From assembly GCF_002775205.1 (NCBI RefSeq), contig NC_036451.1:1-64000 (forward strand): a stretch of DNA of 64,000 nt, given 5' to 3'. This document shows, piece by piece, positions 23,201-34,300 of this stretch. The stretch is from Xiphophorus maculatus (lineage: Eukaryota > Chordata > Actinopteri > Cyprinodontiformes > Poeciliidae). Both the position numbers and the translations under genes were made by a program. Under the pieces are notes generated by a model. It made no database searches. It worked only from the letters and a program-made list of their open reading frames with translations, and had not been told where the DNA came from. Each line of letters begins with the position of its first letter. The first letter of the stretch is position 1.

Positions 23201-26200
23201 TCTTCTCCAGATCGCGCCTTGAAAGCCAGCTCCAAGTGGTGAGTACATCCAAACAGGCTGATTTATCCTCCATCCAACGCAGCTGTGTTTTGTATTTTCA
23301 ACGATGCTAAAAGTCAGTGATACTTTAAAACGGATTTTATGACTGGAAAAACGCAACAGAATGATTGAAGGAGCAAGAAAACAGCAAAAGTCACAGAAAG
23401 GTAAAGCGACTGCTCTGCTCGCTCGATCAATGCGAAGTTAAAAAAGCGGAACTAGCTTTAGCCTCCTGCTATCAGAAGCGGGAGGAACTGTCCTACTGCA
23501 CCAGGCAAAAGTCCAAAGTGTACAAAATAGCTAAAGTGCGTCATGACACGCAGCTGAAATAAAGTACATCCATCCATTTTCTGTACAGCCTTGTCCCTAG
23601 TGGGGTCAGGAGGGGTGCTGGTGCCTATTCCAGCTAACGTTTCGGGCGAGAGGCGGGGTACACCCTGGACAGGTCGCCAGTCTGTAGCAGGGCACTGAAA
23701 TCCAGTCTTCATCGAATAAAAGGTTTGACCAGGTTTAGCTGTGTGAGAAGGAAATACTCACCCTGACTATCTGAGCTTGGCAAGGAAATAAACCTAATAA
23801 TTAGAAAGATTCATTTGACAAAAATTGAAAGAGGGAGGGAGACAGATGAAAAAGTTAGATGTAAGGGATAAATAAATATAGTACATAGAGAATGAATAGA
23901 GAACATTGTCAAGTTTAGACACATTCAAGACGTTCAAGTACTTCTTTAATAACTACTAAATGTGTTTTGTTTGTAGTAATGGTCTCTACATTGATTACAG
24001 TAATCAACTGTTCAACACACAGATCGCAATTTAAAAAAAGAAACAGCTGTGCACCAATTGCAATTTTCTGGCAAATCACAGATCTTTAAAAACTTGACCT
24101 GCTGTATGTGCGTTTGTGGGTGCAAAATATAGCGAAAAAAGTCTCTAAGTTGGCAAACATGGGCTGACTGATATAACACTTCCATGGGGAGATGACCTGG
24201 TGACTGTTCATTAGCCCTCTCATGGAGGACAGTGGCTGGTTTTTGTGACGTTGTAGGTAGATGAGTTTGGTGGATAGGATTCATTCCACAAGTAAGTCAC
24301 AGCCAAGCTCCAACCACCTAAAGGGAAGGAAATATGTGTGTGTGTGTGTGTCTGCGTGTGGGGGTGTATGTGTGTGTGTGTGTGTGAGGGTGCGTGTGTA
24401 TGTTGATGTGCAACTCTGTAACCATGATTAAGTAGGGCCCACACCTTGGCTCAAACCCAGAGGCCCACACCCTCCTAAATCCAGCCCTGAATGCATCACT
24501 TCAGTTTTGAATGTGCTATTCCATTACTCTTTCACACGCAGTCAGCTGCTAGTCAGCAAAATGCATTTAGCTCATTGTACATGTAAGATGATATTCTGAA
24601 ATGATTTTTTTTAGTGATTGATTTAGTTGCCTGCACAATGTACTATATGAGTAAAGTTGAAACTGTCTGTGCATGGGCTTCAGATTTTTCTGTGATTAAA
24701 AAATAACTGTCAATTACAGGAAGCATTCCCTTAATGCAACCCCTTCTTCAGAATTCATGGCAGTGCTTCAACTACGCTTGGTCTGTTATTGGGATGTAGC
24801 TCAATAACAGACCTCTAGACATTTAGCCACTGGTTGTTATAGCAATACTTTCTGCCTCCTTCAGTATCTGAACAAGTTGCAGTTGTTACGTATGCAATGT
24901 GACTTGCCCAGTGAGAGTCCAACTGGAGATGGAAACATTCTCCTGAATATGCCAGACCATGAAACAGCATACCCCTCAATGTAAATGAGGCAAAATGAGG
25001 CCTATAGTGTGCCAAGAAAATACTCCTCATACAATCAAGCTACTACCATTAGAGTCAACCATTGCTACAATAAGGGATGGATCAATATTTTGATGCTTTT
25101 CACTCCAAATTCTCACCCTGCCATCTAAATGTTGCAATTCAAATCAGGACCTGTCGGACAAGCCAACATTTGTCCAGTTCGTCATTGGTCAGTTTTGCTG
25201 AGCTGTGGGAATTGTACTTTCAGCTTCAAAAAGTTGGCTGAATCAAAAGGAAGCAGTCTTTGCAAACCCTAATGATGGCTGTGTAAGAAACCCCGTAGAT
25301 CAACAGTTTCTGAAATGCTCAGAACAATCTGAGGTTAGAAACCAAAAACTGTACTACATTCAAAAATACTTCAATTCCACTTTTTTTACTTCAGCCTAAT
25401 GCATGGTTTAAACAACAGGTCATCTTGGGCATAAACAAAAGTCTAAAAATGTTTCATATAAAAACTTGAACAGGTATTAAGAAAGTGAGCTTTAAGTGTA
25501 CTCAGAGTACGTAGTAGCTCCATATTAACATTTCTGCCCCCGCTGATCTTTGGTGACCTTTTGCCTTTGGGAATGGTGATGTAGATAGTCTTGCTTAAAT
25601 AGGCTTAAATTATTGTTTCCTCTTTATTCTATTACCTGTCTGAGAGTGTGTAGGTGCTGCTCTTGTTGCTGGAGGTTCCACTGGCTCTGTTGAATGAGCT
25701 CATCTATCGAGGGTGCAGCTGACAGAGCAATTGGAGGTGGAGGAACGAGCTGCATTGATGGAGGGGGAATGTCAACCACATCTTTGTTTCCAGGGTTGAA
25801 AAGATCTACAAAAACAAAACAACATTCACCTATAAGGTTCCAGAAAACAAACTCTTTGAAACACTACTGAAATGCTACAACTGCAATGATCCACGGTCCA
25901 TGTATTTTCAGACAGTTAGTTTTCTCGTTTGAAATGAAAAATGAAAAAACAAAAATAGACTCGTTTTTCGTTTATTAAACCAAAACTGGAAATCGGATAA
26001 CGGCTCAGCTTGGCTTGTTGTCCGATTTCCCATTTAGTGCACAAAACAGAAATGGAAAAATAGGACGAGAGCAGAAATCCCCTCATTCAGAGTTTTGCCT
26101 ACTTTTAATCGGTTCAATGGGAGAAGTGTTATTTACATTAACCATTAAAATCTTTGGCTGAAGTGGCACTTGTTAAGGAGGTAAAATAACTTGGCTTCAC

Positions 26201-28084
26201 GCCAGATTCTCATTTAAAATTTAACAAGCATGTCAACAACATGAATAAAGTAGCAAACGCAAACATGGATACTTTGAGTCTGACTAGAGACCATCTACCA
26301 TTTTGAGTTCAACTCAATAATTTTACTTCATTAACCAGCCAACTGGCACTACTAATTCCTGTGCTGTAAGAAGTCTCCTATTCTTGCCCACTCTCCCACA
26401 GACAAAAATGATCACTGTTAGACTCTTCTATTTACAGTCAGCTCCTCTGGGATGCATTAATCCTGGCAATAATGAAATGCTAATTTAGGGACGTCAGTGA
26501 TTTATCTGTCGCTTTCACAATGTCACTGCAAAAGTCAGAACTGAAAGGTGCCACTACATGGCGCTACATTAACTGCTTTGTGTATTTAACTACATACGTT
26601 GCTGTTGCTCCATAGCAAGCTTGCATTTATAGTAGCTGAAATATTCTCCTCCAAACAGGAAGGAGAATTTTGGGTTGTCCTTCTGCTTCTCCATGGTCAT
26701 CTTTTCAAACTCAGGTCCATTCCGAGCCACAAACTGGGCCAGTTTGTCAATCACATTCCTCAGCTCTTGATCTGAAAAAGGAAAGGATGAGGAGAATCAG
26801 ATGAATTTGCAAACAAACATGAATAAAAATGTATGTAACTTCAAACATTCTTTAACATTTCCTAGACTTTTAGAAACAGCTGGTTAGACACGAAGCTGAA
26901 GTTGGCTACGGATTGCAGCTTCCAGTCAAGAAATGGTTGAAGGACCATTCTTCCTAATTTTTCACAACCTTGGCAATCTTTAATCTGTTTTAGTTTGTAC
27001 ATTCATTTAGTAAAAACATTCATTCTACTTTAACTTTGACATCCCAAGGACCAAGGTGTGTCCTAAGGACACACCAAGGTGAGCTTTAAAGAGCATTTTT
27101 CATTTTCTTAATTGAGTGAAACTCATTATGTTTAATTATACACAGTAAACCTGAAATATATTATTTCATTCAGGTTACAGTTAGCAAGAAAAGTTGACTA
27201 AATCAGTAGAAATGCACCAGTATTTGTTGCTGCGACTTTTTAAATAGCATTCTGAGAATTATTCAAGCAACAATTCAGTGTAAAGCAATGGAGAACATTT
27301 AGCATATTCCATCTACAGAAAGCTGCTTTACAAGGCCACTGGGTCCCGTCAACACACAGATGTTAGCTGAGAAGATCTAGAAGAAGTTTTTAGTATTTCA
27401 TTAATGATATGTGTAATTCCTGCAACAAGGGGAAAACAAAACACTAATCTTAACAGAGACTGTGCTCAGACAGTAAGGAGGTTAGAGAACAAATGACAAA
27501 AAAGAGGAGCATTATAGATTATCATGTAAAGAAAAACAAACACCAATCTGTACTTTCTGAGCTGAACCAGTTCTGATGTGGCCCAGATGCAAAAGTAAAA
27601 AAATAAGCACACACACGTATTAATATTTTTTTTAATTTAAATCAACGACTAACTAAATGGTGAAAAATAAAGTGGAATGGCCCTTTGCCTGATCCCGGAA
27701 GCCTATTAAGACGTCATCGTTTAAATTTGACTTTTAACTGATGGTCACATCAGTTAAAACTTAGTTTTAAAAAAACTTAGTGTTCTTTCTTCTTGTTTGT
27801 TGTACTTTTATTTCAATTTTTATTTGTTTATTTCCACTGTTTACGCTACTGATGAATTTTACATGTGCAGCGCTTTAGTCGACTGTTGTTTTAAATGTCC
27901 TGAAATATGAGGCAGCAATAGCTAAATGCCCCCGTTACACATAATAACTCAACATTTACAGCAAAGAATGTGCCGCTGGCTCCGCACCTTTATTCACCGA
28001 GTTAGCTGGAGCGGCTAACGTCGTGGCTATTAGCTGCGCTGCAGCAGAGCTCTACTCACCTTCAGGGGGGTTCGGGACGTCCAT
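17210..28084 (-). CDS. cherp: Calcium homeostasis endoplasmic reticulum protein, 5' nine exons
   Basis: Nuclear, splicing-associated protein with SURP, CID, SR-rich and G-patch regions in vertebrates. Exons (minus strand): 28084-28060, 26771-26598, 25805-25636, 21032-20895, 20813-20662, 20548-20437, 19282-19193, 18906-18714, 17379-17210; all have GT/AG borders and sum to 1224 nt, 408 codons in frame. Start MDVPNPPE is followed by DQELRNVIDKLAQFV of the SURP domain in exon 2; exons 4-8 give the CID-like region (NEFDNLLQPI-type, here TEFDNLLQPIIDTCTKD; then KNWMFNNAK, FELRLHLIYL, VVVPIYCTSFLAVEE). Exon 9 carries the proline-rich PPNKPAWFEP motif. The SR-rich and G-patch exons are not found down to position 1, so the gene continues off the window across a >17-kb intron, or is cut short. 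Several introns hold hAT and LINE copies. Confidence 0.93.
18507..18713. other. cherp intron 8, proximal part
   Basis: Only the exon-8 side of intron 8 (17380-18713) is described here as a sample: AT-rich DNA with no repeat end or coding similarity that I recognise. The rest of the intron is likewise featureless to the eye. Confidence 0.4.
20010..20232. mobile_element. hAT-type MITE
   Basis: A 223-bp element with termini CAGGGGTGGGCAA and TTGCCCACCCCTG and an exact 8-bp target duplication CACCAGAC at 20002-20009 and 20233-20240. Long subterminal complementarity (CCTCGAGGGCCGG inside the left, CCGGCCCTCGAGG inside the right) makes it near-palindromic. No coding capacity. It lies in cherp intron 6 on the way to exon 7. 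Confidence 0.9.
21033..21900. other. cherp intron 3, exon-4 side
   Basis: AT-rich intron sequence. Near 21720-21910 there is one end of a dispersed fish repeat (GTGAATGCACCCC type). No gene or full element can be defined. Confidence 0.35.
21958..22500 (+). mobile_element. 3' end of a non-LTR retrotransposon
   Basis: The conceptual translation shows RWLGHLVRMPPGRLHG, then TRWRDYVSWLA, then in the next frame LGIPPEELEQVAGERE. This is the C-terminal tail common to a widespread class of fish LINEs; I do not name the clade. Frame changes show it is dead. It lies in cherp intron 3 and ends close to the target duplication of the hAT element at 22526. Confidence 0.65.
23572..23700. repeat. Dispersed fish repeat fragment
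   Basis: A segment with GGGGTGCTGGTGCC followed by CACCCTGGACAGGTC. A related, shorter copy lies at 60575-60665. I recognise this as a motif common in fish repeats (probably the tail of a LINE or SINE) but cannot place it in a family. Confidence 0.45.
24333..24402. repeat. (TG)n microsatellite
   Basis: Imperfect TG dinucleotide array of about 70 bp with interruptions (TCTGCG, GGGG, AGGGTGCG). It lies inside the hAT element in cherp intron 3. Confidence 0.85.
24498..25635. other. cherp intron 3, exon-3 side
   Basis: No gene. Between about 24780 and 25340 the text resembles a dispersed repeat on the minus strand that reads like a decayed non-LTR element (AGTTTCTGAAATGCTCAG is a phrase typical of such copies in fish), but no ends were found. 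Confidence 0.3.
25915..26070. repeat. Dispersed repeat, copy 1
   Basis: AT-rich repeat containing GTTTGAAATGAAAAATGA and AATAGACTCGTTTTTCGTTT. A second copy in the same orientation is at 33470-33640. The text around TCGTTTTTCGTTT is partly self-complementary. No family can be named. It lies in cherp intron 2. Confidence 0.6.
26880..27715. repeat. Relative of the long inverted-repeat element at 61590
   Basis: The left part has CGAAGCTGAAGTTGG and a following GCAGCTTCC, as in the terminal part at 61590-61620; the right part ends with a GGAATGGCCCTTT phrase that parallels GGAATCGCCCTTT near 63225. It lacks the clear tandem repeats of the other copy. This looks like a diverged copy of the same non-autonomous element, located in cherp intron 1. 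Confidence 0.45.
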
Positions 28085-30000
28085 GTTGGTTCTGTGTCAC
28101 AGTCAAACGCTGTAGCTCAGGGTATAAAGCGGCTATTATAGCTGAAATATTCTATTTTTCATCCAACAATCCTCACAAAAATAATGAGTGAAAATACAAT
28201 TCCGTTGTTGTCCACCGGAAGGACTTCACAGAAGCAGCGCGAAGAGAGGAGGAGTTACTAGTCCACATACCCCAGCAATCACGTTCGATACTGCCACCTG
28301 CTGACAGAAACCCTTTTAACACTAGAAATGCTGGAGTTAGTCCATTTTGACATAGGCTGGAGATAGTCCAAATGACCTGAAGGATTGCTTTCGTTCTGTA
28401 AAGTTTAGAGATAGGCCAAATGACCTGAAGGATTGCTTTTGTTCTGTAAATAAGGCCATTACCTTATTAGTACCCTGGTAATGGCCTCAACGCATCTCAC
28501 AGTTGCACAATTGTTCCTTAGACTTAGACTTCGACTTAGACTGGATAATGCAGCACAACATCATGGATCAGCTGCAAAAGTCACATCTCTCCAAAAACAC
28601 TTCATGTATGCTTCAAAACTAGACTGAAGAGCATTACCTACAGGAGATCTGATCTCCTGTTGGTATCATAGATACCCACCCCCAACATGGACTATTCACA
28701 CTCCTACCGTCTGGCCTGACGGTCAACGACCACATTTACAATTGAAGAATGGATGCTAATTTGAGCCATCAGTCGTTGGTTCTTTTGGCACTGTTTCAGT
28801 AAGTCTGGGGAGAAATCGAAAACCTAGTACTCCTAGTGTTTGAATAAATAATTAAACAAGCAAACAAATGAATACAATAAAGAAGAACCTCTCTAGGAAA
28901 ATTAATGTAGGTAACCAAGGTAAAAGTGTCTCTCGTCCTGCTGTCACTGGATTAGCTCTCTAGACCTAGCTCATAAATAAACCGTACAACCTCGCCTCAT
29001 AGACTCTGGATACATTTAGTGTCGGAAAAAAAAAAGAGTGCGTTTTACAACAGAAACTCTTCTTCTGAACCGATATGGGTTAAATGATTTAGAGTCCCAT
29101 ACTTTAAGTAATCCATACAAGATAAATTCGTTAAGCCAGTTGATCAGAAATCATACCACCGTGGAATAATAAACCTGTTCGGTCCAAAATGTTGGGTGGC
29201 AAACATTCTTGTTTGTAATTTTGATATTGATAAAATCCCTATGAACATGTCTGCATTTCACTGCCAGACTTTTTTGTCATGGAATCTCTGATACAGACAT
29301 GACAGTCTTCAAAAATATGTAATAACAGGGAAATTTTGTAATCTAAAGAGTAATCTCTGTTTTCTGGGAAATTAGTTTGATAATATATTGGTAAATCAAT
29401 TATTGAACCCGAATGGTATGTTGTCCCCCTTTGGAAGAATTTAACCATTTGGATTCTCAATTGTCCTACTTGTTCTTTTTTTTTTGTATATGTAAATGTC
29501 TAAAAAGCTTTTAAAAATACAATTTAGAGAAGAAACTCAACTTCTATCTGTAACTATTTCACATGTCTTTTCACGTGTAGCTGGCCTATAATTTGTTCTC
29601 TGTAATAAGTTTCCAAAATGACCCACTAATCTTTCCAATTCCCTCTAACAAGTTAGTGTGGTCTCTCATTATAACTTTTCTCCAAGTTTTTTTTTTTTTT
29701 TGGTGGAGGGCGATCACAAAGCAGATGTTAAAGCTGTATTTCCGATCATCAGTCTGATTTTGTTTCTTACAAAGTTTTATGATTACAAAAGTAAAATTAT
29801 GCATCATTAACCACTTTTTGATCTCTCTGAAGGACCTACAACTGCATCTGGAGATAATCTCTCCACATTTTAACACATAAAAATGAAAAGTAATTTTAAC
29901 TTTATAACTTGCATTTATGTTTTATAATCTATTTAATTAATTTCTTAATACATTAATTTATTTAGTCTCTTTTTAATTGTTCTTAGTTGAGCACGGATTG
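28085..30000. other. Intergenic region upstream of cherp
   Basis: The first 180 bp upstream of the cherp start codon should hold its promoter and 5' UTR; no TATA box was recognised. At 28355-28450 there is a direct duplication of about 55 bp (CAAATGACCTGAAGGATTGC twice). The stretch 29000-29900 contains small reading frames on the minus strand with no recognised similarity. No gene is supported. Confidence 0.4.
28355..28452. repeat. Direct duplication upstream of cherp
   Basis: Two copies of a phrase with CAAATGACCTGAAGGATTGC followed by TTTCGTTCTGTAAA or TTTTGTTCTGTAAA, about 50 bp apart. It lies roughly 300 bp upstream of the cherp start codon. Confidence 0.7.
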
Positions 30001-30527
30001 GTGTGATAAATATCTGTAGCAAATGCAAACTCTTGAAAGACAGATACATCCTACGGGCCACTTGGTGGCGGTACTTCCTTCATGTTCAGTTTTGTAAACG
30101 CGTCAGAGAAGAAGAATCCTCAGCAGTATTTCGGCTTCTGGACTCAGATTCAGAGGTTGGTATGTTTATGTCAAATGTTGTGCGTCTTTGTTCAGTAGGT
30201 CAGAGGTTGTCCGGGACTTTCTGTGTGTGGTTCTGTGATCGTGAGAGCAGAGAATTGGTCTGTGTTAGCGAACACGTGGCTCTAGTTCAGGCTGTCTGTC
30301 AGTTGAATTTCGAATAAACTATAGAATTACGTGTTAGTTTCTGCTTGGATTGTGTTATGAAATTGTTCAACAAACTATTGATGATGAGATAAATCTTTAT
30401 GAAGCATTTAAATCTTTCCAACGACGTTATTTTAGCTTATTCCTGCTCGCGCACACCCCCTGCAGGTCATGAACTGTAATGGGTAAAAGTTAATTTTCTC
30501 AAAACTGTGTTAAATAAATTTAACTAT

Positions 30528-31008
30528 TGTTGGGAAACGAGATATTTTCTACCTGTTGTTCGATGTTATCTCGTCTCCCCAGGTCCGTTAATGTCGTGTG
30601 TAACAGTGAAACCACAAAGACAACAGTCACTGTTCAACTTCGCAATCAACCAGAATTTATTCAATCGCATACAATCACACCAACAACTCAACATAATCAT
30701 CAGAAACCAAAGCCGCAAAGAAGAAATTAATTACCGTAGAAAAATACAAACATACGAAGACGCGTATGTTTGTACATTCGGAGACCACTGTGTGCGGCAG
30801 TTAAGACAGCTCCGGCCCATTGATCTGATTAGCTGTTTTAGCTCAATTACTTTTATATCAAGGCGGGTTCTTTATTGTCTGATGCGTTCTAACGTACCGT
30901 TTAGAAGTGGTCTCAAACAACCCGTAATGACGTGTTGCTGTTTGCACCCCAGAGACCATGCAGATAAACATCATTAAAACTAGCATAATTAAACTAATAT
31001 TTCCAACA
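30528..31008 (-). repeat. Solo LTR with 4-bp target duplication
   Basis: A 481-bp element with ends TGTTGGGAAAC and ATTTCCAACA (six-base inverted repeats TGTTGG/CCAACA), flanked by the exact 4-bp duplication CTAT at 30524-30527 and 31009-31012. On the minus strand a TATAAAAG box is followed by AATAAA signals, the order expected of an LTR promoter and polyadenylation site. No internal retroviral sequence adjoins it, so it is a solo LTR left by recombination. A 156-codon reading frame across it (30507-30977) is therefore accidental. It lies about 0.4 kb upstream of the dohh start codon. Confidence 0.75.
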
Positions 31009-31317
31009 CTATGCATGTTTCTCATGTGAGCAAATTATCAATCACGTGTGTTTGTCTCTTATTAAGTCTTATTAAGTATCTTTTACATTCTGGTTAACAC
31101 ACCTGTCATAGTGAAGGTACGTACCACCTCCTTTTCACGAATGAAAAACTCATGTGATAATTACCGGGGCAGTTATGTCTTCAAACTAGCTCAGTGTTAA
31201 CAGTAAAGAGGAGTGCACAATAGATATAGGGATCTTTTAACCTTAGTTTAAACAGCTTCCTAAGCCTCATCATCAAATCTTCCTGAATTTCTGGCCACAC
31301 ACTGTCCCCACACACTG

Positions 31318-31354
31318 TATTAGCTGTCCCAATATTGTATTGGGACAGCTAATA
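31318..31354. repeat. 17-bp perfect hairpin before dohh exon 1
   Basis: The arm TATTAGCTGTCCCAATA and its exact complement are separated by only TTG. The hairpin is 41 bp upstream of the dohh start codon and upstream of a candidate splice acceptor (TGCTACAG at 31387-31394). If the acceptor is used the hairpin is intronic; if not, it lies in the 5' UTR. Confidence 0.75.
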
Positions 31355-31395
31355 CCATGTTTCCCACTTGTGTTGATATGCAGTTCTGCTACAGG

Positions 31396-34300
31396 ATGGC
31401 CACTGTGGAGCAGTTGACCACTATAGGACAGGTTCTGGTCAACCCAGATCTGGACCTGATGCAGCGCTTCAGAGCACTGTTCACCTTGAGGAATCTGGGA
31501 GGTAAATCTGCAAGAAACTATTTTAAATATTAAAATTAAAGTTGTTTTAGTATCAAAAATACTAAAACATGTTATTTTATGGCCTAAGATCCCAATTCCA
31601 AAATGTACTGTGGTCCAGAAGGGCCAACAAAATGAAGAAAACATAATGGAGGTTATGAAAAATTTGCTAACTCGGTTTTTGTTGTTGGTTTTGGATTCTG
31701 TTGACCCTACTGGGCTATGGAAAATTGTTACAATGTTATGTTTTGATTAGTGTTGTTCGGTAGTGTTCAGTATAATGTGCCAGAAACATTTAGACTTTAA
31801 ACATTAGCACTACTAATGATAATAACTGTTCTGTGTGGGACAAGACTTTTTCAGCTGTATATTTGCCAGTCCAATCAGCTGGTTCTGACAAATTTTCAGG
31901 TTTAAAATGTGTGGAACATCTGGATTTACTTGAACATTTTCTGACAGGCGCTGAAGCCATAGAGTGGATCAGCAAGGCTTTCACTGATGATTCGGCCTTA
32001 CTGAAGCACGAGTTGGCCTACTGCCTGGGCCAAATGCAGGACAGACGGGCCATCCCCGTCCTGACAGCTGTTCTCAAAGATACCAAGCAGGAGCCAATGG
32101 TCAGGCACGAAGCAGGTAAGACCTGGTATGGAGATGAAACAACTTTCTGTCAAATACGTGGCATAGAGTTTGTCAACCATTTATTAATAATCAGCTGGTA
32201 CTAAATACACTCACTGACAAGATACAAGTAGACCACCAGAGAGGACAGTTCAGTTTGGTTTACACCAGACGCCTCATTGACCGCTCTTGCCTATTGTCGC
32301 TGATGAGACATAGGGCCCCCATCTTGGAGTGGTCGCCCGCTCCACTCAGCGTTATATGTTTGGCAGGTGCAATGAAGTGTCAGTGCATCTAAATCTGTTT
32401 ATTATCACTAAATACTAAACAAATTTTCACACTTTTTTGCTGTACAGTGATGCCCCTCGTTTTTCGCGGGGGTTGTGTTCCAAAAAGAACCCTGGATAGG
32501 CGAAATCCCTGAAGTAGTTAGCTTTATTTTTTTACAATTATTATATGGCATAATTAAATACTCTACATTGAAACCAAAGAACAAAACCTGTTTTCAGGCC
32601 TAAGCATTTTTTTAACAAATAGAACGCTTTCTTACAAATAACTGCAGTAAAGTAATCATTGTAATCATCAATACGAAGTACAGTAGGAGAAATTGTGATT
32701 TGCGTATTTCACTGTTCCTCTGACTGTGACGCTGCGGCCTGACTCCGCTCTCTAGTGTCTTTTTCTTCTGAAGCCTGTGGTGCAGGTGTTTTTTTTTGAG
32801 AGAAGAACATAGTTATTGGTAGTTGCTGTTGCTCTTTTTTCTTCTGGGCAAAAATATTTGCCAAAATTTGCCAAGCTGTATATTTAAATACCGTAACATT
32901 ATTGGCACACAGGTAGAGAAGAAATGCGGAGACTGTTTAGCCAATCAGGACGCAGAACACAATGCACTGTGAAAAAAAAACTGCACAAAAAACTCTGCGA
33001 AGCAGCGAGGCCACGAAAGGTGAGCCGTGTTATAGCGATGGTTCACTGTAGCTTTCATAGCTACATGTACAAGGACATTTATTTGTAAAGTATTTTTGAG
33101 TTGGATTGATATATGGTTGAGCATATTTAAATATTCTTAGTGGGGTAAACAGAATAGAATAAGAATAGAATATTCTGATTGATGTATGATGAGTATTTTA
33201 TAAAGCACACAGCCACTCAATATTTATATATCTTTATATATGTTTATTTACTAATATCAGTACATATTTATAGAAGTATACAAACACAAAATAATACAAA
33301 TATAACTTAGATAAATTAATATGATTAAATAAGGATTAAAACCGATTAATTTATTTTAGGCTATATATATTTTTTTCATGTTTTCCAGCCTAGGAGTTCT
33401 AGCTTACGAGTGATTCAGCAGCTGATATTCATCCCTGCTGTGCAGTGAATCCATCTCTAATTAAAGACTGTCCGTGTATTTTCAGGCAGTTCGTTTTTTT
33501 GTTTGAAATGAAAAATGAGAAAACGAAAATAGACTCGTTTTTCGTTTATCAAACCAAAAACGTTATCCTATTTCCCATTTAATGCACAAAACGAAAATGG
33601 AAAAAACAGATAACGAGCGCTTGATTTCAATTTTCATTATTTCATTTTTGACGAGCGGTCTGACCCGGAAGTTCTCTCTGCCCCGCACACTTTGTTTTTG
33701 TACACTCGTACATAGCAGCATGCAATTAATTTGATCATGATACCTTCACACAGAAAGCCTTATACTCTGACATTGTTTTGTTTTGAAGCTAATGTCTTCT
33801 AAATGCAGCTTCCATTTCAGTAAATGGCTAAAGGGCTAGTCCGCCCAATTTTTTATCAACCTTTAATCTGCTCTGGTTTAAAAAGACACTCAAACCACAA
33901 CAAGAACATTCTGCCAGTCATTCAAACACCATAGTTTTTTAAGTTTTTCCTTTCTGAATAGCATTGGCATAACCAATTATAATCCGCTATATTATGAACA
34001 AGCATTCAGAAAAGGTTGAGTATCCAAAATATACAATAAAAAGGTAGCCATTTCTACCACTCAGGTAATGTTTGAAATAATGTGCCAATTAGATTATTAA
34101 AAGCTCAACTAAATAAATGCTTGCCTACAGAAGAGGTTTTGGGAAAGAAACAAGGCCATCATTCTGACTTTAATCTCAGAATTCGGACTTTAATCTAAAA
34201 AAAATAATCTTGCACATCAGTTGGTGTTAGAAAAACTTTATGGACCCGTTATCCTCTTCTGTAGTTTACAACCTCATAATATTTTTTCACATTTTTATAA

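Larger units (their letters stand above)
22526..24489. mobile_element. hAT transposon remnant with 8-bp target duplication
   Basis: Ends CAAGCTTGGATTT and AAATCCAGCCCTG (inverted repeats with three mismatches) bound 1964 bp. The flanks carry an exact 8-bp duplication AATGCATC at 22518-22525 and 24490-24497. Near 22788 a short frame starts MANNKKHDSGAQERKKKK, which resembles the N-terminus of hAT-type transposases with TTF/BED-like zinc fingers and soon stops. The rest is non-coding, so the element is an internally deleted or decayed copy. It sits inside cherp intron 3. Confidence 0.8.

Noticed and set aside
30507-30977. 156-codon open frame upstream of dohh
   Set aside because: It lies almost wholly inside a solo LTR defined by TGTTGG/CCAACA ends and a 4-bp target duplication, so it is accidental.
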